NCBI GenBank assembly: GCA_002325245.1
Contig: DCRR01000001.1
Span: forward strand, 130,991-172,166
DNA: 41,176 nucleotides
Direction of reading: 5' to 3'
DNA from: Microbacteriaceae bacterium UBA1487
GTDB taxonomy: Bacteria; Actinomycetota; Actinomycetes; Actinomycetales; Microbacteriaceae
Shown: positions 7,137-14,678 of the stretch, in pieces
Layout: each line of letters starts with the position of its first letter
Numbering within the stretch: position 1 is the stretch's first letter
Program-made: the position numbers and the translations under genes
The notes under the pieces: generated by a model
The model's input: only the letters and a program-made list of their open reading frames with translations
What the model was told of the DNA's origin: nothing
The model's database searches: none

Positions 7137-8630
7137 ATGGCTGAGCGAGCGGACGGGCGCCGTTCCTGGTCGGTGCGCGTCCGAATCCTCGCCGCCATTC
7201 TGGCGGTCGCGGCGATCGGACTTGCCGTCGCGGGAGGCACGGCTTATCTCGTGGAACGCGCGCAGACACTGCAGTCGCTCGACGACCGGCTGCTCGACCG
7301 CGTCGAGGCGGCCCGCACCGTCGTGAGCGCGGCGAGCGGTGCTGTGCCGAGCGCCGACCCGGAGCCGAGCGAGGACGTCGCGACCGCGCCCGAGACGACG
7401 GACGCGTCGATCTCCAGCACACGGGCGGCATTGGACGCGATCTTCCGCGCCGTGATTCCCGGTGGAGGCGAGAGCGCTGTGGGGATCATCGATGGCGTCG
7501 CCACCGTCGTTCCGGGGGTCGCGCTCGACTTCCGGCTCGACAGCGATCCGGCATTCGTCGCGCTCGCGACGAGTGAGGCTGCGTCGGGCGATGTGCGTAT
7601 CGGCGTGGCAGAGCTCAGCGACCGCACGGTCCGCTTCGTGGCGGCCCCGGTCGACGTGGCGGATGACTCCGCGCGCGGGGTCTACGTCGCCGCGATCGAC
7701 CAGGATGCCGAGCTCCGCGTCATCGAGTCGACGTTCCAGGTCTACGCGCTCGTGGCGCTCGCAACCCTGGCGACGATGGCGATCGTCGGCTGGTTCGTCG
7801 CCGGCCGTCTTCTTCGGCCCCTCCGCACGCTGCGAGAGACCGCGTCGCGGATCACCGAGACCGAGTCCGCCGATCGGATCCCGGTCTCCGGTCACGACGA
7901 CGTCTCGCAGCTCACCAGCACGGTCAACGGCATGCTGGACCGTCTCGCGGAGTCGTCGCGGGGACAGCGCCGACTGCTTGACGATGTCCGCCATGAGCTG
8001 AAGACCCCGATCACGATCGTCCGAGGCCATCTCGAGCTGCTTGACCCGGGCCGCGCCGACGACGTCGAAGCGACGCGCGCGCTTGCGATCGATGAGCTGG
8101 ACCGGATGGCGGAGCTGGTTGATGCGCTGGCGACGCTCGAAGAGGTCAGCCGCGACGCCATCACCGCGGCGCCCGTCGATGTCGACGCGCTCACCCGCGA
8201 TGTGCACGCCAAGGTCTCGGTGATTCCCGGGCACGAATGGGTGCTCGATGCGGCCGCTTCGGGGATCGCGCTTCTCGACCGTGCGCGGCTCACCCAGGCG
8301 TGGCTTCAACTCGCCGACAACGCCGCGAAGTACGCGCCGGCGGGAACCGACATCGGGGTGGGAAGCGCCGTGATCGGTGACGAGCTCGAGCTCTGGGTTC
8401 GCGACCGCGGGCCGGGCATCCCAGACGGGTTCGAGAGCCGCATCTTCGAGCGCTTCGGGCGTGCTGACACGGGCAACGCTCAGGGTTTCGGGCTCGGTCT
8501 TCCGATCGTGCAGGCGATTGCGCACGCCCATGGCGGGCGCGTCGTCGTCCAGTCCTCGCCCGCGGGCTCCCGCTTCGCGCTGCTGATTCCGCTGGTGCTC
8601 GCCGGCGCCACCGAAAGGACTCTTCCGTGA
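7137..8630 (+). CDS. Sensor histidine kinase of a two-component system
   Basis: About 497 aa, membrane-bound. Parts in order: TM1 (about residues 15-37), an extracytoplasmic sensor region of about 170 residues with an acidic Ser/Pro-rich stretch (SADPEPSEDVATAPETTDAS), TM2 near residues 210-230, HAMP (RLLRPLRTLRETASRI), HisKA with the phosphoacceptor His near residue 286 in RHELKTPITIVRGHLELL, then HATPase_c with N box (LADNAAKYAP), G1 (VRDRGPGIPDG), F box and G2 (GFGLGLPIVQAIAHAHGG). The start at 7137 is preferred over GTG 7131. Its stop overlaps the response-regulator start (GTGA). The kinase-first order is the reverse of most actinobacterial pairs. Signal unknown. Confidence 0.93.
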   Translation: MAERADGRRSWSVRVRILAAILAVAAIGLAVAGGTAYLVERAQTLQSLDDRLLDRVEAARTVVSAASGAVPSADPEPSEDVATAPETTDASISSTRAALDAIFRAVIPGGGESAVGIIDGVATVVPGVALDFRLDSDPAFVALATSEAASGDVRIGVAELSDRTVRFVAAPVDVADDSARGVYVAAIDQDAELRVIESTFQVYALVALATLATMAIVGWFVAGRLLRPLRTLRETASRITETESADRIPVSGHDDVSQLTSTVNGMLDRLAESSRGQRRLLDDVRHELKTPITIVRGHLELLDPGRADDVEATRALAIDELDRMAELVDALATLEEVSRDAITAAPVDVDALTRDVHAKVSVIPGHEWVLDAAASGIALLDRARLTQAWLQLADNAAKYAPAGTDIGVGSAVIGDELELWVRDRGPGIPDGFESRIFERFGRADTGNAQGFGLGLPIVQAIAHAHGGRVVVQSSPAGSRFALLIPLVLAGATERTLP

Positions 8631-9283
8631 GTCGCATCCTGATCGCCGAAGACGAGTCGCGCATCGCCATGTTCGTTGAGAAGGGCCTCCTTGCGGCCGG
8701 GTACTCGGCGAGCGTGGTCGCGACCGGACCCGCGGCCCTCGACGCCGGCAGGTCGGGAGACTTCGACTTGGTGCTGCTCGACGTCGGGCTGCCGGGAATG
8801 GACGGGTTCGAGGTGCTGCGCAGGCTGCGCGGCGGGGGCGTTCGAACGCCTGTCGTCATGCTGACGGCGCGCACCGGCACCGACGACACGGTGACGGGAC
8901 TCGACCTGGGCGCGAACGACTACGTCGCGAAGCCGTTCCGGTTCGACGAGCTTCTGGCCCGGATCCGCTCGCGCTTGCGCGACGCGGGCGACGAGGCCCC
9001 GTCCGTTCTCGTGCGAGGCGGGCTCGAACTCGATCTGCTGTCCCGGCGCGCGAGCGCGCATGGGCGGCAGGTCGACCTGTCGGCACGCGAGTTCGCGCTC
9101 GCGGAGGAGTTCTTCCGCCATCCCGACCAGGTGCTCAGCCGCGAGCAGCTGCTGAGTCGCGTCTGGGGGTTCGATTTCGATCCGGGCAGCAACGTCGTCG
9201 ACGTCTATGTCAGGTACCTGCGCAACAAGCTCGGCCCCGAATCCATCGAGACCGTGCGCGGGATGGGATACCGGCTTCCCTGA
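8627..9283 (+). CDS. OmpR/PhoB-family response regulator
   Basis: 218 aa transcription factor, partner of the upstream kinase. The receiver domain (1-115) has the acidic pair E8/D9, phosphoacceptor D52 in LVLLDVGLPG, the Thr in VVMLTARTG and the Lys in YVAKPFRFDE. The winged-helix DNA-binding domain spans about 125-218 and ends in the canonical VDVYVRYLRNKLG and ETVRGMGYRLP. It starts at GTG 8627 within the kinase stop. Such regulators bind paired sites as dimers; the palindromes at 7079, 9851 and 11085 are candidate targets. Confidence 0.95.
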   Translation: MSRILIAEDESRIAMFVEKGLLAAGYSASVVATGPAALDAGRSGDFDLVLLDVGLPGMDGFEVLRRLRGGGVRTPVVMLTARTGTDDTVTGLDLGANDYVAKPFRFDELLARIRSRLRDAGDEAPSVLVRGGLELDLLSRRASAHGRQVDLSAREFALAEEFFRHPDQVLSREQLLSRVWGFDFDPGSNVVDVYVRYLRNKLGPESIETVRGMGYRLP

Positions 9284-9330
9284 CGAGCGCTCCCGGGCTC
9301 GCAGCGGAGCACCGCCGACGTGGACGAGCA

Positions 9331-9360
9331 GAGGGGCGAAGCCTCGCGGCTCCGCCCCTC
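9331..9360. terminator. Bidirectional terminator hairpin
   Basis: GAGGGGCGAAGCC (9331-9343), loop TCGC, GGCTCCGCCCCTC (9348-9360): a stem of about 13 bp with one mismatch, between the convergent response-regulator and secreted-protein genes. It can serve both strands. Confidence 0.75.
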
Positions 9361-9379
9361 GTGATGTCTCAGCCGGTTG

Positions 9380-9763
9380 TCAGTCGCTCGACTCGGGGCT
9401 CTCGGGCGAGTCGATGCTCGCCGGCGACGCGGGGCTGGCAGGAGAGTCGATGCTGGCCGGCGAATCCGCGCTGACCGGCGAGGCAGGCGACGGGGCCGAG
9501 ACCGGGCTCGCGGGTGAGGCGGCGGACGGCGCCGACGCGGCGCTCTGCACCGACACGGCCGACGTGGCGCTCAGTGCGGAGGAGGCGCTCGGGATTCCCG
9601 ACGACGGTCGCTCGTCGCCCACCGAGATCCCGGGGACGCCGGTCACCGTTCCGCTGGTGACGAAGTTCAGGGCATTGGCGGCGCTCACCGCGCCGAGGCT
9701 CGCGACGCCGAGCCCGAGCACGGACGCGGCACCGACAACGGTCCACTTGGTCGACTTCTGCAT
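9380..9763 (-). CDS. Secreted Ser/Ala/Pro-repeat protein
   Basis: About 127 aa, no family recognised. The N-terminus MQKSTKWTVVGAASVLGLGV-ASLGAVSAANA is a good signal peptide. After a short unique segment (ALNFVTSGTVTGVPGISVGD) the last 75 residues are low-complexity repeats of Ser, Ala, Pro, Val and some Asp, ending in PESPESSD. The ATG at 9763 is preferred to the one at 9769 because GAGGAG lies 7 bases before the former and abuts the latter. It could be a wall-spanning or glycosylated spacer protein. It sits between the two-component system and the phosphotransferase gene, and palindrome copy b lies about 90-100 bases upstream, so control by the local response regulator is plausible. Confidence 0.75.
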   Translation of the reverse strand: MQKSTKWTVVGAASVLGLGVASLGAVSAANALNFVTSGTVTGVPGISVGDERPSSGIPSASSALSATSAVSVQSAASAPSAASPASPVSAPSPASPVSADSPASIDSPASPASPASIDSPESPESSD

Positions 9764-9810
9764 GGTCATACTCCTCAGTTGTGACGGGCCGGGTGGCTTC
9801 CGTGGTGTTC

Positions 9811-11052
9811 TCAGGTTCCTGCGAGGGCGTGAGATGAGCGGGAGAGGGGAATGAGAGGAATCTCATCCGGAGCTCCGAGGAGCTGCTCCGCTATCGACAG
9901 CGCGTCGTCGACCGGGATGGAGCCGGCGAGCGCGTGGCCGAGCAGATGTGTCGCTGCGACGGCGGTGGCCCGCACGGCGCGCTGGCCGCCGGTTCGTCGC
10001 GGGTGCAGGGCGGCGAGAAGCGCGAGCGCCGGATCGCGGCGCTCGGTGTCGGCGAGGGTGCGGTACGCCGTCGACACCAGGTGCGCCCAGAGCGCACCGT
10101 CGTCATCGGCGGGATCTCCGATGCCGCCGGTGTCCAGATCCAGCACCGCGAGTTCAGCGATGCCGGGCTGCACGAAGACCTGCGCGAGGTGGAAGTCCCC
10201 ATGGATCGTCTCGAGCTCCTGTGCGGGCACCGCGACGGCCGCGGCGATGCGAGCCGCGAGGGGCTGGAGCCGCGACGCGCACTCAGGGTGTCGCACCGTG
10301 AGTCGGTCGCGGTACCAGTCGGCCCGAACTGCGAGGGAGCGGCGTGCGGCCCTGGTCTCCGGCGTCGTCGCGATTCGTGCGCGCAGCGCGTCGAGGCGCT
10401 GCACGAATGACTCGATGTCGTCGAGGTGGGGGAGCGCCTCGGCCGCGGTGCTTCCGGCCAGCGGGGCCAGCGCGATGAGCCCCTCCGCTGACCAGCCGAG
10501 AGCGGTCGGCACGGCGATGCCGTGATCGCGCCAGCGGCGGTGTCGGTCGGCGATCGCGTGAGCGGCGTCGGGCGGCACCACCTTCAGGTAGACCGTGGCG
10601 TCGCCGGTGCGCACGCGAACGGCAGCGCGACGGTGGGGGCGATAGGAGAGCGCGTGCACGTCAAGCGGTCCCGTGCCGGCCCTGACGCCGAGCCGTTCGA
10701 GCAGGACTCGCGCGCCGTCGGGGTGCGCCGCGGCGACGAGCGCCGGCAGCGCCGGGTCGCGCGGATACGCCCACACATCGATGCTCTCGCCGGACGAGGC
10801 GCGGGCCCGCACGACTCCCGGTGCGGCGTCGCCGGAGCCGGCCGGTTCGACGTAGAGGTGATGCACTTCCTCGACGCCGGTCGTGCGGTGCGCGACGACA
10901 CGGTAGCCGCGCAGGTCGCCATGCCGACCGACATCGATCGATCGAAGCGTGATGCTCGCCGCGGTCTGGCCCGCCTCCAGCAGCACGCTCCTGAGCAGGT
11001 CAGCATCGGGTGCGGCCGGTGCCTCCGCGCGCGATGCTCCCATGTCGACCAT
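9811..11052 (-). CDS. Phosphotransferase of the aminoglycoside/choline-kinase (APH) fold
   Basis: 413 aa from ATG 11052 (ATG 11043 is possible). The kinase-like C-terminal lobe is clear: ETIHGDFHLAQVFVQ is the Brenner-type catalytic loop with the catalytic Asp, and AVLDLDTGGIGDPADD carries the metal-binding Asp. The ATP-lobe lysine may be that of VYLKVVPPD. The first 150 residues are a less typical extension. The fold resembles maltokinase and aminoglycoside/homoserine kinases; the substrate cannot be told. An operator-like palindrome (copy c) lies 33-48 bases upstream, and the secreted-protein gene follows 47 bases downstream on the same strand. The upstream open frame to 11307 overlaps the ileS leader and is not credible coding. 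Confidence 0.85.
   Translation of the reverse strand: MVDMGASRAEAPAAPDADLLRSVLLEAGQTAASITLRSIDVGRHGDLRGYRVVAHRTTGVEEVHHLYVEPAGSGDAAPGVVRARASSGESIDVWAYPRDPALPALVAAAHPDGARVLLERLGVRAGTGPLDVHALSYRPHRRAAVRVRTGDATVYLKVVPPDAAHAIADRHRRWRDHGIAVPTALGWSAEGLIALAPLAGSTAAEALPHLDDIESFVQRLDALRARIATTPETRAARRSLAVRADWYRDRLTVRHPECASRLQPLAARIAAAVAVPAQELETIHGDFHLAQVFVQPGIAELAVLDLDTGGIGDPADDDGALWAHLVSTAYRTLADTERRDPALALLAALHPRRTGGQRAVRATAVAATHLLGHALAGSIPVDDALSIAEQLLGAPDEIPLIPLSRSSHALAGT
9851..9866. promoter_or_regulatory. Operator-like palindrome, copy b
   Basis: ATGAGA-GGAA-TCTCAT, perfect 6-bp arms with a 4-bp spacer, 88-103 bases upstream of the secreted-protein start. It lies inside the last codons of the phosphotransferase gene (reading DEIPLI there), so the sequence is also constrained by coding. 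Related GTGAGATGAG follows at 9830-9839. Confidence 0.5.
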
Positions 11053-11084
11053 TCTGCGGCGACCGACGGGGCGGCGGTGGTTGG

Positions 11085-11100
11085 ATGAGAGAGGTCTCAT
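11085..11100. promoter_or_regulatory. Operator-like palindrome, copy c
   Basis: ATGAGA-GAGG-TCTCAT, perfect 6-bp arms with a 4-bp spacer, 33-48 bases upstream of the phosphotransferase start. Core TGAGA-N4-TCTCA is shared with copies at 7079 and 9851. Confidence 0.6.
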
Positions 11101-11237
11101 GAACCTGAACGACTCGGCGCGAGTGCGGCGGGGCGGCCAGCGCGCGGAGTGCTGAGCATTCCCACCGTCGCTTCGCGAGACGCCGGGGCCCGAGACGCCG
11201 CGGCGACGGGAGCGCGCCAAGGCGTTGTGCTTCCCGC

Positions 11238-11495
11238 TAGAATTGCGCGCACAGACATCGATCCGGCCATCACCGGGGAGTCCTCGGAAGAACGCTTCCC
11301 GAAGCAACTAGAACCGAGCGGGTCAGCCCGTCACAGCGAGCAAGAGCGGCGGAGGTTTCTCGCCGGTCGAGGAGCGGCAACGCCGCGTATCGAGACCGCG
11401 ACGCGCCCCCGCAAGCGAGGTGGTACCGCGGTTCCTGGTCGATGCGAGCAGGCGCCGTCCTCGTGGAGATCGAACACCCGCCACGAGTTGAGGAC
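11238..11495 (+). promoter_or_regulatory. Isoleucine T-box riboswitch of ileS (translational type)
   Basis: A TAGAAT hexamer at 11238-11243 is the likely -10. The leader then carries the actinobacterial ileS T-box pattern: an ultrashort stem I with an Ile specifier ATC (11256-11258 in GACATCGAT), a stem II region with AGAACCGAGCGGGTCAGCCCGT, and the T-box core AGGTGGTACCGCGG at 11418-11431, whose TGGT pairs with the uncharged tRNA ACCA end. The switch is visible: GTCCTC (11457-11462) can pair either with GCGAGG (11415-11420), leaving the ribosome site free, or with GAGGAC (11490-11495), which hides the GAGG ribosome binding site. Uncharged tRNA-Ile should stabilise the first state and raise ileS translation. 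Confidence 0.9.
11366..11400 (+). repeat. Dispersed repeat copy inside the T-box leader
   Basis: GTCGAGGAGCGGCAACGCCG followed by CGTATCGAGACCGCG. It shares the CGCGTATCGAGACCGCG end and a GTCGAG-AGCG start with the copy at 16101-16133. It occupies the variable segment between the stem II/IIA-B region and the antisequestrator, where an insertion would be tolerated. Similar GTATCGAGACC elements are, as I recall, widespread in Microbacteriaceae. Confidence 0.65.
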
Positions 11496-11498
11496 CAG

Positions 11499-14400
11499 AT
11501 GCCGTACCCCGCGATCCCCGCCTCTCCGGACTTCCCGGCCATCGAACAGGGCATCCTCGCCTTCTGGAAGGGCGACGACACCTTCCGCGCCTCCGTCGAG
11601 CAGCGCGAGGGCTGCGATGAGTGGGTCTTCTACGACGGCCCGCCGTTCGCCAACGGCCTCCCGCACTACGGGCACCTCCTCACCGGCTACGCCAAGGACC
11701 TGTTCCCGCGCTACCAGACGATGCGCGGCAAGCAGGTGCACCGGCGCTTCGGCTGGGACACCCACGGCCTGCCCGCCGAACTGGAGGCGATGCGTCAGCT
11801 CGGCATCACCACCAAGGACGAGATCGAGGCGATGGGCATCGAGGCCTTCAACGCCAAGGCCCGCGAATCGGTGCTGCGCTACACCGGCGAGTGGGAGGAG
11901 TACGTCACCCGCCAGGCGCGCTGGGTCGACTTCGAGAACGACTACAAGACACTCGACGTGAGCTTCATGGAGAGCGTCATCTGGGCGTTCAAGCAGCTGC
12001 ACGAGAAGGGTCTCGCCTACGAGGGCTTTCGCGTGCTGCCGTACTGCTGGAACGACGAGACCCCGCTGTCGAACCACGAGCTGCGGATGGATGACGACGT
12101 CTACCAGATGCGCCAGGACCAGACCGTGACCGTGACTTTCCCACTCGTGGGGGAGAAGGCGGAGGTGCTGGGTCTCACCGGCGTCAACGCGCTCGCCTGG
12201 ACGACCACCCCGTGGACGCTTCCCACGAACTCCGCGCTCGCCGTCGGACCCGAGATCGAGTACGCGCTCGTGCGCAGCGCCGACGGAGCCCACGCGTACC
12301 TGCTGGCCGCCGACACCGTCGCCGCCTACGCCAAGGAGCTCGGCTACGCCTCCGCCGCTGAGATCGACGTCGAGCGCACCGTGCGCGGCGCGGAGCTCGA
12401 CGGCGTGCAGTACGACCGGCTGTGGGACTTCTACGTCGACGTGCCCGGCATGGAGAACGCCTGGCAGATCCTGGTCGCCGAGTACGTCGCCACCGGCGAG
12501 GGAACCGGCATCGTGCATCAGGCCCCCGCCTACGGTGAGGACGACCAGATCGTCTGCGCCGCCGCGGGCATCCCCGTCGTGCTGTCGCTCACCGACAGCG
12601 GCCGCTTCCTGCCCGAGGTGGAGCCGGTCGCCGGCCAGCTGTGGTCCGACGCCAACAAGCCGCTCGTGCACCTGCTTCGCGCCGAAGGCCGTCTGTTCCA
12701 GCTGAAGAGCTACGAGCACAGCTACCCGCACTGCTGGCGCTGCCGCAACCCGCTCATCTACAAGGCCGTGTCGAGCTGGTTCGTGCGCGTGCCCGAGTTC
12801 AAGGGGCGCATGGGCGAGCTCAACCAGCAGATCAATTGGGTGCCGGACAACGTCAAGGACGGCCAGTTCGGCAAGTGGGTGGCGGGCGCGCGCGACTGGT
12901 CGATCAGCCGCAACCGCTACTGGGGCAGCCCGATCCCGGTGTGGAAGAGCGATAACCCCGAGTACCCGCGCGTCGACGTCTACGGCTCGCTCGCGGAGCT
13001 CGAGGCCGACTTCGGCACGCTGCCGAAGAACGACGCCGGAGAGCCCGACCTGCACCGCCCGTTCATCGACGAGCTGACCCGGCCGAACCCGGACGACCCG
13101 ACCGGCCAGTCGACGATGCGCCGCATCGAGGACGTGCTGGACGTCTGGTTCGACTCCGGCTCGATGCCCTTCGCCCAGGTGCACTATCCGTTCGAGAACG
13201 CCGAGTGGTTCGACTCGCACAACCCGGCCGACTTCATCGTCGAGTACATCGGGCAGACCCGCGGCTGGTTCTACACGATGCACACGCTCGCGACGGCGCT
13301 GTTCGACCGCCCCGCCTTCAAGAACGTGATCAGCCACGGCATCGTGCTCGGCAACGACGGGCAGAAGATGTCCAAGAGCCTGCGCAACTACCCCAATGTC
13401 TCCGAGGTCTTCGACCGCGACGGCGCCGACGCGATGCGCTGGTTCCTGATGTCGAGTTCGGTGATCCGCGGCGGCAACCTCATCGTCACCGAGGAGGGCA
13501 TCCGCGCGGGCGTCCGCGAGCTGCTGCTGCCGCTCTGGAGCACCTACTACTTCTTCACCCTCTACGCGAACTCGGCGGGAGCCGACGGATACACCGCAAC
13601 CTGGCGCACCGACTCGACGAACGTGCTCGACCGCTACCTCCTGGCGAAGACCCGCCAGCTCATCGTCGACACCACCAGCGACCTCGACGCGCTCGACAGC
13701 CCGTTCGCGGCCGCGCGCCTGCGCGACTTCGCCGACGTGCTGACCAACTGGTACGTGCGGCGCAGCCGCGACCGGTTCTGGGAGGGCACCGACACCGACG
13801 CCTTCGACACGCTTTTCACGGTGCTCGAGACGGTCACCCGGGTCGCCGCGCCGCTCATCCCGCTGGTCTCCGAGGAGATCTGGCGCGGACTCACGGGCGG
13901 GCGCAGCGTGCACCTGGAGGACTGGCCCGACGCCTCCGCCTTCCCCGAGGATGCGGCGCTCGTCGAGACCATGGACCGCGTGCGCGAGACCGCCTCCGCG
14001 GGCCTCGCGCTGCGCAAGGCCCGTCAGCTGCGCGTGCGACTGCCGCTGGCCCGGCTCACCGTGGTGAGCGATGCCGCGGCGGGACTGGCCGACTTCGCCG
14101 AGATCCTCGCAGACGAGCTCAATGTCAAGGACGTGGCGCTCGAGCCGCTCGTCGAGTCGAGCCTCGCCGACTTCGGGATCACGCGCCGCCTCAGCGTCAA
14201 CGCGCGCGCCGCAGGTCCGCGCCTCGGCAAGCAGGTGCAGCAGATCATCCAGGCCGCCAAGGCGGGGGACTGGTCGATCGACGGCGAGACGGTGACGGTC
14301 GGTGGCGTGCCGCTTGTGGCGGGCGAGTTCGAGCTCGAACTCGAGGTCGCCGATGCGTCGAACGCGATCGCGTTCCTGCCCTCGGGAGGCTTCGCGCTGC

Positions 14401-14678
14401 TCGACACCCATGTGACGCCCGAACTGGCGGCCGAAGGCCTCGCTCGCGACGTCGTGCGCGCCGTGCAGCAGGCCCGCAAGGACGCCGGACTCGAGGTCAG
14501 TGATCGCATCACCCTGACGCTCGGCGCCGACGACGCGGCGCTCGCGGCGATCACCGCGCACCGCGACCTGATCGCGGCCGAGACGCTTGCCACCGCCGTC
14601 CAGACCAACCAGGCTGGAGACGGAACGATCGCGGTCGGCGAGGGTTCCCAGATCTCGATCGGAGTGGAGCGCGCGTGA
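11499..14678 (+). CDS. ileS: Isoleucine--tRNA ligase, long eukaryotic-like type
   Basis: Charges tRNA-Ile and edits misactivated valine. 1059 aa from ATG 11499, preceded by GAGG 5 bases upstream; the open frame extends 19 codons further into the T-box leader and is not used. Signatures: YDGPPFANGLPHYGHLLTG (HIGH equivalent), an editing domain with WTTTPWTLPTNSALAVG, and QKMSKSLRNYPN near residue 625. Length and motifs match the IleS2 type of actinobacteria, a group generally less sensitive to mupirocin than IleS1. It overlaps folC by 4 bases (GTGA), starting the ileS-folC-DUF4233-ndk operon under T-box control. Confidence 0.98.
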   Translation: MPYPAIPASPDFPAIEQGILAFWKGDDTFRASVEQREGCDEWVFYDGPPFANGLPHYGHLLTGYAKDLFPRYQTMRGKQVHRRFGWDTHGLPAELEAMRQLGITTKDEIEAMGIEAFNAKARESVLRYTGEWEEYVTRQARWVDFENDYKTLDVSFMESVIWAFKQLHEKGLAYEGFRVLPYCWNDETPLSNHELRMDDDVYQMRQDQTVTVTFPLVGEKAEVLGLTGVNALAWTTTPWTLPTNSALAVGPEIEYALVRSADGAHAYLLAADTVAAYAKELGYASAAEIDVERTVRGAELDGVQYDRLWDFYVDVPGMENAWQILVAEYVATGEGTGIVHQAPAYGEDDQIVCAAAGIPVVLSLTDSGRFLPEVEPVAGQLWSDANKPLVHLLRAEGRLFQLKSYEHSYPHCWRCRNPLIYKAVSSWFVRVPEFKGRMGELNQQINWVPDNVKDGQFGKWVAGARDWSISRNRYWGSPIPVWKSDNPEYPRVDVYGSLAELEADFGTLPKNDAGEPDLHRPFIDELTRPNPDDPTGQSTMRRIEDVLDVWFDSGSMPFAQVHYPFENAEWFDSHNPADFIVEYIGQTRGWFYTMHTLATALFDRPAFKNVISHGIVLGNDGQKMSKSLRNYPNVSEVFDRDGADAMRWFLMSSSVIRGGNLIVTEEGIRAGVRELLLPLWSTYYFFTLYANSAGADGYTATWRTDSTNVLDRYLLAKTRQLIVDTTSDLDALDSPFAAARLRDFADVLTNWYVRRSRDRFWEGTDTDAFDTLFTVLETVTRVAAPLIPLVSEEIWRGLTGGRSVHLEDWPDASAFPEDAALVETMDRVRETASAGLALRKARQLRVRLPLARLTVVSDAAAGLADFAEILADELNVKDVALEPLVESSLADFGITRRLSVNARAAGPRLGKQVQQIIQAAKAGDWSIDGETVTVGGVPLVAGEFELELEVADASNAIAFLPSGGFALLDTHVTPELAAEGLARDVVRAVQQARKDAGLEVSDRITLTLGADDAALAAITAHRDLIAAETLATAVQTNQAGDGTIAVGEGSQISIGVERA

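Noticed and set aside
11053..11307. N-terminal extension of the phosphotransferase to 11307
   Set aside because: Would be encoded in the ileS T-box leader; sequence is Arg/Ser-rich nonsense, and the phosphotransferase-like sequence begins after 11052.
11331..14561. 1076-residue open frame opposite ileS
   Set aside because: Complete overlap with ileS and its T-box, low-complexity composition, no motif.
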